From an uncultured bacterium (GTDB lineage: Bacteria > Bacteroidota > Bacteroidia > Bacteroidales > Muribaculaceae): a DNA stretch of 64,000 bases. The stretch spans positions 1 to 64,000 of the forward strand of contig CAJMMT010000009.1 of the NCBI GenBank assembly GCA_905214715.1, given 5' to 3'. The notes below the pieces were generated by a model. The model searched no databases, had not been told where the DNA came from, and saw only the letters and a list, made by a program, of their open reading frames with translations. Position 1 is the first letter of the stretch; each line of letters starts with the position of its first letter. Position numbers and translations under genes: made by a program. Below are positions 9,152-16,387 of the stretch, one piece after another.

Positions 9152-9336
9152 TAAGTAGTTGGTAAAAATTAATGAACATATAAAACGCCGTTATTTCGGA
9201 GACAGTTCGGCTGCGGAGGGAAGGAGCATATACTATATGCGACTGACTGACAATGCCGAAATGGCCCGAAAGGACAAGTTTTGTTGTTCAAGATTTCCAT
9301 CTATTTATATATCGATTAATTTTTACCAACTACTTA
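9152..9336. mobile_element. MITE-like element with 22-bp terminal inverted repeats
   Basis: Positions 9152-9173 and 9315-9336 are exact 22-base inverted repeats (beginning taagtagttggtaaaaat). They bracket about 140 bases of unrelated sequence, for 185 bp in all. A 60-codon frame (9159-9341) fits almost exactly between the ends and is encoded partly by the repeats, so it is probably not a gene. No obvious target-site duplication is visible. The size, AT-rich flanks and perfect ends suggest a non-autonomous transposable element; a large regulatory hairpin is the alternative. A related half-site (17 of 21 bases) occurs at about 52747-52767. Confidence 0.55.
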
Positions 9337-9396
9337 TATAAACCATATTAAGGTATGATTTGTTATTAAGTCGGATATTAAAAAATAATTACGACT

Positions 9397-9558
9397 ATGA
9401 AAAAGTACAGATGTGAAGTATGCGATTGGATTTATGATCCCTCAATAGGAGACCCAGACAATGGTGTTGCCCCCGGAACTGCATTCGAAGACCTTCCCGA
9501 TGACTGGGTATGCCCGGTATGCGGCGTAGGCAAAGACGAGTTCGTGGAAGAGGACTGA
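9397..9558 (+). CDS. Rubredoxin
   Basis: A 53-residue protein, the classic rubredoxin length: MKKYRCEVCDWIYDPSIGD, then a C-terminal WVCPVCGVGKDEFVEED. The two CxxC pairs (CEVC and CPVC) bind a single iron as Fe(Cys)4. The conserved aromatic residues Tyr4, Trp11 and Trp37, and the glycine after each pair, are present. Rubredoxins pass single electrons in the cytoplasm, in anaerobes often to peroxide- or superoxide-reducing enzymes; no such partner is adjacent. The gene stands alone between the inverted-repeat element and a strong terminator. Confidence 0.95.
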   Translation: MKKYRCEVCDWIYDPSIGDPDNGVAPGTAFEDLPDDWVCPVCGVGKDEFVEED

Positions 9559-9574
9559 TATTCAATATCCATAT

Positions 9575-9616
9575 AATATAACGGAAGCATGCAATCTCGC
9601 ACGCTTCCGTTATATT
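9575..9616 (+). terminator. Rho-independent terminator after rubredoxin
   Basis: A 14-bp stem (aatataacggaagc pairing with gcttccgttatatt) with a 14-base loop, followed by attttgg. It sits 17 bases after the rubredoxin stop. Confidence 0.8.
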
Positions 9617-9652
9617 ATTTTGGTGGTATGTCTTATTGGAGCAACTTCATTA

Positions 9653-9720
9653 TAGAATGTTTGAATTTACACGAATTTATAATTGAGAGATGAATGGAAG
9701 TTGAATTCAAACATCCTCTT
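9653..9720. repeat. Dispersed intergenic motif, copies in inverted arrangement
   Basis: The reverse strand of 9690-9720 reads gtttgaattcaacttccattc, like the copy at 2047-2075. The left end, 9655-9668 (aatgtttgaattta), repeats its beginning in the opposite orientation. As a result atgtttgaatt and aattcaaacat can pair as an 11-bp stem. It lies just downstream of the leftward lptB gene, so it could act as an RNA-end structure or be a pair of element ends. Confidence 0.45.
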
Positions 9721-9745
9721 AGAAGATAACGTTTGGTAAACGGTG

Positions 9746-10606
9746 TCAGTCGAATCGTTTCCTTGTGAATACGAAATCGCGTCCCAGGTATTTCTCTCTT
9801 ACAACCGGGTTTGAGGCGAGTTCTTCGCTTGTGCCCTGGAAAAGGATCTTGCCTTCGAAAAGAAGATATGCGCGGTCGGTGATTCTCAGAGTCTCGTTGG
9901 CGTTGTGGTCCGTTATGAGAATGCCTATGTTTTTCTCCTTAAGTTTATAGACTACCTCCTGAATATCTGATACCGCTATGGGGTCGACACCTGCGAATGG
10001 TTCGTCGAGCATTATGAATTTGGGGTTGATGGCAAGGCATCGCGCTATCTCGGTTCGACGTCGTTCGCCACCCGACAGCTGGTCGCCCAGATTCTTTCTT
10101 ACCTTCTGAAGACGGAATTCCTGTATCAGACTCTCAAGTTTCTCTTTCTGATACTCCTTTGATGTGTTTGTCATCTCAAGGATAGAGCGGATATTGTCTT
10201 CCACGCTCATTTTGCGGAAAACGGAAGCCTCCTGGGCAAGATACCCTATGCCGAGTTGAGCGCGTTTATATACAGGCAGGGATGTTATCTCTTGATTGTC
10301 GAGGAATATACGCCCGGCATTCGGCGTTATAAGGCCGGTTGTCATATAGAAAGTTGTAGTCTTCCCGGCACCGTTGGGGCCGAGCAAGCCTACGATCTCG
10401 CCTTGCGTGACTTCAATGGAGACATGATTGGCTACCGTGCGCTTGCCATATTTCTTTACCAGATTGTCTGTACGGAGCACACCCTTTACGGGTTCCTTGG
10501 CGACCTCCACGATGTCTGTCCCGTCGGATAACTGCGCGGAGGTAATCTCGGTTTCTTCCTGAAGGTCGGGCTGTTTCTCTATCGCATCTATTTTCTCCGA
10601 ACTCAT
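9746..10606 (-). CDS. lptB: LPS export ABC transporter ATPase LptB
   Basis: 286 residues. LptB powers extraction of lipopolysaccharide from the inner membrane with LptF/LptG, which are not in this window. The ABC core starts near residue 45 (LVKKYGKRTVANHVS). Walker A is GPNGAGKTTT at about 76-85, the signature is LSGGERRRTEIAR, and Walker B is FIMLDEPFAGVDP with the LptB-typical FAGVDPIAV; the H-loop is DHNANETL. The first 44 residues are an acidic extension (MSSEKIDAIEKQPDLQEETE) that lptB of Proteobacteria lacks. Its start overlaps the end of udk by 4 bases, so the two are coupled. Confidence 0.93.
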   Translation of the reverse strand: MSSEKIDAIEKQPDLQEETEITSAQLSDGTDIVEVAKEPVKGVLRTDNLVKKYGKRTVANHVSIEVTQGEIVGLLGPNGAGKTTTFYMTTGLITPNAGRIFLDNQEITSLPVYKRAQLGIGYLAQEASVFRKMSVEDNIRSILEMTNTSKEYQKEKLESLIQEFRLQKVRKNLGDQLSGGERRRTEIARCLAINPKFIMLDEPFAGVDPIAVSDIQEVVYKLKEKNIGILITDHNANETLRITDRAYLLFEGKILFQGTSEELASNPVVREKYLGRDFVFTRKRFD

Positions 10607-11274
10607 TTTGTCTCACATTTTTTTGCGACGTGTTGCTTATAGACGTGTTGCTTATAAAGGTAACCTCCCGGCAGTAAGGAACGTATGTAGTCTGTAAGCA
10701 GTTTTATAGCTACCTGATTGTTCCCGCCTTGCGGCACAATGAGGTCGGCATATCGTTTCGTGGGTTCGATATGCAATTCATGCATAGGTTTCAAGGTCTT
10801 TATATATCGGTCTATCACCATCTGCGGAGTACGTCCGCGTTCTATGCAGTCGCGGTTTATTACCCTTATCAGACGTTCGTCGCCATCAGCGTCTACAAAG
10901 ACCTTTATATCCATCATGTCGCGCAATTCAGGGTCGGTAAGCACGAGAATACCCTCAACAACAACGACCTCCCGGGGAGCCACGCGTATCGTTTCGGGAA
11001 GGCGGGAGCAGGTAACGAACTCATAGGTAGGCATATCGATATCGCGTCCGGCTTTGAGTTCTTTCAACTGGTGGGTAAGCAACGGCCAGTCTATTGATGC
11101 CGGCTCGTCATAATTCATTTTCAGACGCTCTTCAAGCGGTATATGTGCGTTATCCTTATAATAGCAGTCCTGCGGTATCACGGCCACTTCATCTTTTGGA
11201 AGGGCTTCGATAATCTTACGGACAACGGTTGTCTTACCCGAACCGGTTCCACCGGCAATTCCGATAATCAGCAT
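10603..11274 (-). CDS. udk: Uridine kinase
   Basis: 223 residues. It phosphorylates uridine and cytidine with ATP or GTP in pyrimidine salvage. The P-loop GGTGSGKTT is at residues 8-16, followed by the Udk-typical VIPQDCYYKD and NYDEPASIDW (nucleoside-binding) and RIINRD-like VINRDCIERGRTPQ lid region. The C-terminus is odd: YLYKQHVYKQHVAKK carries a tandem repeat of five residues encoded by two 15-base copies (10628-10642 and 10643-10657). This is a recent duplication beyond the catalytic core. It overlaps lptB by 4 bases. Confidence 0.93.
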   Translation of the reverse strand: MLIIGIAGGTGSGKTTVVRKIIEALPKDEVAVIPQDCYYKDNAHIPLEERLKMNYDEPASIDWPLLTHQLKELKAGRDIDMPTYEFVTCSRLPETIRVAPREVVVVEGILVLTDPELRDMMDIKVFVDADGDERLIRVINRDCIERGRTPQMVIDRYIKTLKPMHELHIEPTKRYADLIVPQGGNNQVAIKLLTDYIRSLLPGGYLYKQHVYKQHVAKKCETK

Positions 11275-11448
11275 GATTCCTTTATTCTTGTGAGATAGAT
11301 TCCGCCTTCTTCAAAGTAATTTTAGAGTGTGCTTGGCCCGAATATGCTCTATGACCGAAAAAAGTCTAAAATTCTTCTTTGTTAGCCACGGTTACGCAAA
11401 TTTACTAAAAAGAGCATGTGGGACAAAGAAAGAGTGAGTTTAATTTGT

Positions 11449-11456
11449 TATTTTTG
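11449..11456 (+). promoter_or_regulatory. Candidate -7 box for mlaEF
   Basis: TATTTTTG fits the Bacteroidetes TAnnTTTG -7 element and lies 54 bases before the mlaE start. No convincing TTG -33 element is at the expected spacing. Confidence 0.4.
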
Positions 11457-11510
11457 TAGTGCTGTTTTTATATACAGACCCTCTCCCGGTTTAAAACAAC
11501 AGATTTCGCT

Positions 11511-12257
11511 ATGCTTGTATCTTCCATAGAGTCGTTCGGACGCTACTGCATGTTCGTGACTCAGGTTTTCAGACGTCCTGACAAGTGGAGTGTTTTCTTC
11601 AAGCAGCTGATACAGGAAATCAGCAAACTTGGAGTAGACTCCATAGCTCTTGTCGTTATAATATCGATATTCATAGGAGCCGTAATCGCAATTCAGATGG
11701 TTCTGAATATCGTGTCGCCGCTGATACCATCCTATTCTACCGGACTTGCCACACGCGAGATTCTTATACTGGAATTCTCGTCAACAATGATGTGTCTTAT
11801 ACTGGCCGGTAAGGTTGGCAGTAACATCGCATCGGAAATAGGTACCATGAGGGTAACAGAGCAGATAGATGCGATGGATATAATGGGTGTGAACTCGGCC
11901 AATTTCATCGTTATGCCAAAAGTTATGGGTTTCGTGTTGTTCGTGCCCATACTTTGCGTCATGTCCATGTTCGTGGGACTTATCGGCGGATGGTGCATAG
12001 CTGAATTCACCACTATGCTTTCTGTGGAAGATTACATTTATGGCATCCAGAGTTTTTTCAATCAGTGGTACATATGGTATTCTCTTATAAAGACGGTTGT
12101 ATTCGCCTATATCATAGCTACGGTGGCCGCATATTACGGCTATTATGTCAAGGGTGGTTCGCTTGAGGTAGGCAAGGCAAGTACCAATGCTGTGGTGTCG
12201 AGTTCCATTCTTATATTGCTTGCCGACGTTATACTTACTAAACTTTTGTTGCAATGA
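11511..12257 (+). CDS. mlaE: MlaE-family lipid ABC transporter permease
   Basis: A 248-residue integral membrane protein of the MlaE/YrbE family, the permease that moves phospholipids between the two membranes with an ATPase and an MCE-domain protein. Hydrophobic helices cover residues of about 40-70, 85-110, 140-170, 190-215 and 228-246. The family segment GKVGSNIASEIGTMRVTEQID is present in full form. It overlaps mlaF by 4 bases (ATGA), so the two are translationally coupled. No MCE-domain (mlaD) gene follows; it must be elsewhere in the genome. Confidence 0.92.
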   Translation: MLVSSIESFGRYCMFVTQVFRRPDKWSVFFKQLIQEISKLGVDSIALVVIISIFIGAVIAIQMVLNIVSPLIPSYSTGLATREILILEFSSTMMCLILAGKVGSNIASEIGTMRVTEQIDAMDIMGVNSANFIVMPKVMGFVLFVPILCVMSMFVGLIGGWCIAEFTTMLSVEDYIYGIQSFFNQWYIWYSLIKTVVFAYIIATVAAYYGYYVKGGSLEVGKASTNAVVSSSILILLADVILTKLLLQ

Positions 12258-13039
12258 TCGAGGCTAAGAACGTATCGAAATGGTTTGACGGGCAGCGCAT
12301 ACTATATGATGTGTCTGCCGATTTCGAAACCGGCAAAACCAACCTTATAATTGGCCAGAGCGGATCGGGCAAAACGGTGTTTATGAAATGCCTCATAGGT
12401 CTTCTGAAGCCTGAACAGGGAGAAATATTGTATGACGGACGTCAGTTGTCAAAGATGAATGCCGACGAGCGTCGTCAGTTGCGCACTGAAATCGGAGTCC
12501 TTTTCCAGGGGTCTGCGTTGTTTGATAATGAGACGGTGCTTGGAAACGTCATGTTCCCTCTCACTATGTTTTCCGGAATGTCGCTCGCCGAAAAACTTGA
12601 GCGGGCACATTTCTGTATAAAGCGCGTAGGTCTTGACAAGGCGGCGGATAAGTATCCGTCGGAACTTTCCGGCGGTATGCAGAAGCGAGCCGCCATAGCC
12701 CGTGCCATTGCCCTCAATCCTCGTTATCTATTCTGTGACGAGCCCAACTCGGGTCTGGATCCGAAGACCTCGATCCTGATAGATGATTTGCTCAGTGATA
12801 TAACCCATGAGTTCAACATAACGACTATCATAAACACCCATGATATGAATTCGGTGCTCGGTATCGGTGAGCACATAGTGTTTATCAACAAAGGGCATTG
12901 CGACTGGATAGGAAGCGACAGCAATATATTCCGGTCCGATTCAAAGGCTTTGAACGATTTCGTATTCGCCTCGGAACTGTTCAAGGAAGTGAAGCGCTTC
13001 CTCCAGTTGGAATATGAAAACAAAGACAAGAATAACTGA
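12254..13039 (+). CDS. mlaF: MlaF-family ABC transporter ATPase
   Basis: 261 residues, the ATPase partner of the preceding permease. Walker A is GQSGSGKTVFMK near residue 35, the Q-loop is LFQGSALFDNETV, the signature is LSGGMQKRAAIARA, and Walker B is LFCDEPNSGLDPKTS with H-loop TIINTHDMNSV. The LFDNxTVxxNV stretch after the Q-loop is typical of MlaF/MkL and separates it from other ABC ATPases. A strong terminator follows 21 bases after its stop, so the operon is just mlaEF. Confidence 0.93.
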   Translation: MIEAKNVSKWFDGQRILYDVSADFETGKTNLIIGQSGSGKTVFMKCLIGLLKPEQGEILYDGRQLSKMNADERRQLRTEIGVLFQGSALFDNETVLGNVMFPLTMFSGMSLAEKLERAHFCIKRVGLDKAADKYPSELSGGMQKRAAIARAIALNPRYLFCDEPNSGLDPKTSILIDDLLSDITHEFNITTIINTHDMNSVLGIGEHIVFINKGHCDWIGSDSNIFRSDSKALNDFVFASELFKEVKRFLQLEYENKDKNN

Positions 13040-13060
13040 TAGATATAGTGATAATATAAG

Positions 13061-13097
13061 CTCCCGCTCCGGAGGTTTGGAAGCGGGAGTTTTTCCT
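13061..13097 (+). terminator. Terminator after mlaEF
   Basis: Stem ctcccgctcc/ggaagcgggag with loop ggaggttt, followed by tttttcctttttt. The next gene (rimM) is convergent, 45 bases away. Confidence 0.8.
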
Positions 13098-13141
13098 TTT
13101 TTCTATTACTATGTTGTCAGCCAACAGTTGAATTATTATAA

Positions 13142-13723
13142 TTATTCTTCCGGCGCTCCTTTCTGGAAATCGGGGTCAAGAAGTGCGGCGAGAAGTCCTT
13201 CGGGGTATTTCATAATCAGACATCCCGGTTCTTCCTCTTTGATGAAATCGTAATTGAAGGGAAGCGTAACCTCCCTTCCGTCAGAAAGTTCTACATCGAT
13301 CAGCATGTTCTCCGTTGAGTCATCGAAAGAAAGGACCTTCCCGATGGGACCGAAAATCTCATCGACCATTTCATACCCCTCTATGTCGAACTCCGTATCC
13401 TCTTCAAAATCGGGATATATATCCTTTATTTTGTCAAGTTCCCCATATACATCCATTTGTTCGAACGTGGCTATCCTTGTCAGATCCATAGGCATCTTCC
13501 CGATCCCTTCTATTGTGACGAGCCAAGCCATCTCCCTTCCTCTGGAACGATAGTTCATAGTGTAAAAAGGAACGTAACAACCATCCAGTTCCACAAACAA
13601 CGGCAGCCCCTTCTTCAGATATCGGTCATCGTCGAACTGTTCGAACTGAAGGTTTATCTCGCCTTTATAGCCATGTGTCTTGCCGAAATGGCCGATATAT
13701 GTAAGAGAATCGGAATCAATCAT
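13142..13723 (-). CDS. rimM: Ribosome maturation factor RimM
   Basis: 193 residues. RimM binds ribosomal protein S19 and helps mature the 30S head. The N-terminal beta-barrel starts YIGHFGKTHGYKGEINL, the usual GxxGxxGxKG-like opening. The C-terminal PRC-barrel contains YEMVDEIFGPIGKVLSF and LIDVELSDGREVTLPFN, ending in YPEGLLAALLD, the family tail. Its start overlaps murA by 8 bases; rimM, murA, DUF4290 and tsaB form a tight leftward run conserved in the phylum. Confidence 0.92.
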   Translation of the reverse strand: MIDSDSLTYIGHFGKTHGYKGEINLQFEQFDDDRYLKKGLPLFVELDGCYVPFYTMNYRSRGREMAWLVTIEGIGKMPMDLTRIATFEQMDVYGELDKIKDIYPDFEEDTEFDIEGYEMVDEIFGPIGKVLSFDDSTENMLIDVELSDGREVTLPFNYDFIKEEEPGCLIMKYPEGLLAALLDPDFQKGAPEE

Positions 13724-15032
13724 CTTCTATTCTTTTAATATGTGCGCCGAGAGCGTTCAGTCTCCGGTCTATGTTTTCGTAACCACGGTCTATCTGGTCG
13801 ATATTCTGAATTACGCTTGTGCCTTTCGCTCCCATAGCGGCGATAAGCATCGCCACGCCGGCCCGTATGTCGGGCGAGATCATGCGCGTGGCATGCAGGG
13901 AGTTGAACTTGCCTGAACCTATGACTACGGCACGGTGAGGGTCGCACAGTATTATGCGGGCTCCCATGTCGATCAGCTTGTCTACAAAAAACAGGCGGCT
14001 TTCAAACATTTTCTGGTGGATAAGCGCGGCTCCTCGGGCTTGAGTGGCAACCACAAGAAAGATAGACAGCAGGTCAGGCGACAGACCGGGCCATGGAGCG
14101 TCGGCAAACGTCATGGTGCTCCCATCTATGAAATTCTCTATCTCGTAGATTTCTTTCTGGTCTATTATTATATCGTCGCCGGCCATGGTAAGGTTCACGC
14201 CCATTCGTCCGAAGGCCGAAGGCATAATCCCCAGATCATCGGCACTGACATTCTTGAGTGTTATGCATGAACCGGTCATGGCGGCCATGCCTATGAAACT
14301 GCCGATCTCTATCATATCGGGCAGTAGTTTATGGGTGGTGCCATGCAATTTATCCACGCCCGTTATGCGCAGCAGATTGCTGCCGATACCTTCTATTACG
14401 GCCCCCATGCGTACGAGCATCTTACAAAGTTGCTGTATGTAAGGCTCGCAGGCAGCGTTGTATATGGTAGTGGTACCGCTGGCCAGAACCGCGGCCATTA
14501 TAAGATTGGCAGTACCGGTTATAGATGCTTCGTCAAGCAGCATGTAGGTTCCTTTCAACCCATCGGGGGCGCCAAGCAGATATATTCGGGACTCCTTATC
14601 GTAAGAAAAAGACGCTCCGAGAGCCTCCAGACCGAGAAAATGGGTGTCAAGACGCCGACGTCCTATCTTGTCTCCCCCGGGTTTGGGCAATACCGCTTTC
14701 CCGAAACGGGCTGTGAGCGGGCCGATTATCATCACCGAACCGCGCAGAGACTGGGCTTTGCGTCTGAACTCTTCGCTGTCAAGATAGCCGAGATCTATAT
14801 CATCAGCCTGGAATGAGCAGGTAGCGGGATTCTCCCACTCGACCTTGACATTCATCTCAGACAGCAGACTGATAAGATTGCGCACATCCGAAATATCAGG
14901 CAGATTGGATATGGTAACTTTCTCCGGTGTAAGCAGAGTGGCGCAGATTACCTCGAGAGCCTCGTTTTTCGCTCCTTTGGGTTCTATCTCTCCCTGAAGT
15001 CGGTGTCCCCCTTCTACAATAAAGCTGCTCAT
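13716..15032 (-). CDS. murA: UDP-GlcNAc 1-carboxyvinyltransferase, active-site Asp variant
   Basis: 438 residues. MurA transfers enolpyruvate from PEP to UDP-GlcNAc, the first committed step of peptidoglycan synthesis in the cytoplasm. Family motifs include the Lys22-type site GEIEPKGAKNEAL and ALGAHIKRIE near the C-terminus. The catalytic loop reads KPGGDKIGRR: aspartate D121 (codon at 14672-14670) is where E. coli has Cys115, the residue alkylated by fosfomycin. Aspartate at this site keeps activity in other bacteria but prevents fosfomycin attack, so intrinsic resistance is predicted. It overlaps rimM by 8 bases and the DUF4290 gene by 4. Confidence 0.95.
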   Translation of the reverse strand: MSSFIVEGGHRLQGEIEPKGAKNEALEVICATLLTPEKVTISNLPDISDVRNLISLLSEMNVKVEWENPATCSFQADDIDLGYLDSEEFRRKAQSLRGSVMIIGPLTARFGKAVLPKPGGDKIGRRRLDTHFLGLEALGASFSYDKESRIYLLGAPDGLKGTYMLLDEASITGTANLIMAAVLASGTTTIYNAACEPYIQQLCKMLVRMGAVIEGIGSNLLRITGVDKLHGTTHKLLPDMIEIGSFIGMAAMTGSCITLKNVSADDLGIMPSAFGRMGVNLTMAGDDIIIDQKEIYEIENFIDGSTMTFADAPWPGLSPDLLSIFLVVATQARGAALIHQKMFESRLFFVDKLIDMGARIILCDPHRAVVIGSGKFNSLHATRMISPDIRAGVAMLIAAMGAKGTSVIQNIDQIDRGYENIDRRLNALGAHIKRIEDD

Positions 15033-15649
15033 TTGCGTTTCTTCTTTTTACCCTGATTCTTAGGTGTAAGTTCGTTGTATTCGTGCAGAGGATAGTCCGT
15101 AGGATCGAGATTTATGGCTCCGTTGGAATACTCGGAAAGGTCTTTCAGAACCTTGGCATCCGATACAACCTCCTTATTGTGGGCCATGAGATGTTTCTTC
15201 ATCTGGTTGGCGATAAGCAGCGTCAGATGGTCGCGTTCCTCTCCCGGTTCCATTTCCACCAGTTTCCGCACCATCATCTCTATAGTGCGGCCATAGTGCC
15301 GATAGCGTATGGGAGTCTTGATATATTCCAGATGTTCCGGAGTTGGGTTCATCTCCTCGCGGGTTATCACATCTACCGGGAAATCCACGTCAAGTTCAAA
15401 TCCAGCCATGATATTAATATGGTCCCATATCTTCTTGCGGTCATCTTTGTCGGAGAGCACCTGCGGAAACAAACGGGCCATTACATCAGCGATAGCATAG
15501 GCACATGCATTCCGTTCCTCGCGGTCTTCTATGAGTTTGCAATACTCTATCAATTCATGTATCTTGCGGCCATATTCCGGCATGCGCATGGGTTGCATGT
15601 CGGTGTTGTACGGTAGAAAATTGGGTATGTTGTTGTCTGTATCCTGCAT
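15029..15649 (-). CDS. DUF4290 protein
   Basis: 206 residues of the Bacteroidetes-specific DUF4290 family. The family opening PYNTDMQPMRMPEYGRKIH and the helical segment LIEDREERNACAYAIADVM are clear. No signal peptide or membrane segment is seen, and the protein is probably mostly helical and cytoplasmic. The C-terminus is very basic (KNQGKKKKRK), which suggests contact with nucleic acid or the ribosome; this is an inference from charge only. It overlaps murA by 4 bases and follows tsaB by 6, so it is expressed with cell-wall and translation genes. Function unknown. Confidence 0.85.
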   Translation of the reverse strand: MQDTDNNIPNFLPYNTDMQPMRMPEYGRKIHELIEYCKLIEDREERNACAYAIADVMARLFPQVLSDKDDRKKIWDHINIMAGFELDVDFPVDVITREEMNPTPEHLEYIKTPIRYRHYGRTIEMMVRKLVEMEPGEERDHLTLLIANQMKKHLMAHNKEVVSDAKVLKDLSEYSNGAINLDPTDYPLHEYNELTPKNQGKKKKRK

Positions 15650-15655
15650 ATTGTT

Positions 15656-16375
15656 TTATTTTTGGGTTCTGATCTGGTCCAGAACCTTGTTGGTGGAATG
15701 TTTGGCTTCGTATTCCTTGAGATATATCGGAACCGAGTATGCGAGGTCGAGGAAACGTTTCTCCCGGAAACTTTTTTCCGACATAATGGCCATGGTGTCC
15801 GCGCTGGGAGCGGCTGTAGACAGCCATATGGATTTTTCGGAAATGTCAAGCATATCCCGGGCTTTGCCCGATCCGTCTCCTATGAATACAAGTTGATGAC
15901 GTTCGGCTAAATCCGAAAACGATGATGATCCGAGAATCATCGGTCTGGGCTTCATTATCTCTTGCAGTTTGAAATCGTATGCGGCGGTATACACCTCCAT
16001 GCGCCGAGCGTCTATCATGGGCACAAGCAGTTCTTCCCCGCTGAATTCCATATTGACGAACATAGCTTTTACCGCGAGCAATTCAAGGGTCGGGATTCCG
16101 ATAAGAGGTATCGAACGGCTGAAGCACAATCCTTTGGCAAGGGAGAGGCCTATCCTGAGACCAGTATAAGACCCTGGGCCGAGGCTTACGGCCACTGCAT
16201 CGAGAGGTAGCTCCCTTCGTGCCAGCACGTCGAGCGCCTGTTCAACATAAGGCGCGAGTTTGCGCGAATGGTTAGACCCTGTGGCGTCTTCCCAAAGTTC
16301 AACGACCTCTCCCTCGATTCCGAGGGCCACGGTGCAGCTTCCTGCCGAGGTTTCTATATTTATTATATTGGCCAT
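15656..16375 (-). CDS. tsaB: tRNA t6A modification subunit TsaB
   Basis: 239 residues of the ASKHA fold. TsaB pairs with TsaD and TsaE to add threonylcarbamoyl to A37 of tRNAs that read ANN codons. The N-terminus shows INIETSAGSCTVAL (the phosphate-1-like loop) and the hallmark VSLGPGSYTGLRIGLSLAKG at about residues 63-82. ATP binding is not expected in TsaB itself. It is the first gene upstream of DUF4290 in the leftward run and starts 12 bases after the flavoprotein gene ends. Confidence 0.93.
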   Translation of the reverse strand: MANIINIETSAGSCTVALGIEGEVVELWEDATGSNHSRKLAPYVEQALDVLARRELPLDAVAVSLGPGSYTGLRIGLSLAKGLCFSRSIPLIGIPTLELLAVKAMFVNMEFSGEELLVPMIDARRMEVYTAAYDFKLQEIMKPRPMILGSSSFSDLAERHQLVFIGDGSGKARDMLDISEKSIWLSTAAPSADTMAIMSEKSFREKRFLDLAYSVPIYLKEYEAKHSTNKVLDQIRTQK

Positions 16376-16387
16376 TTACGTCTGTTT

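Noticed and set aside
9159..9341. 60-codon frame inside the inverted-repeat element
   Set aside because: Both ends of the frame are made of the terminal repeats and the sequence has no known protein pattern.
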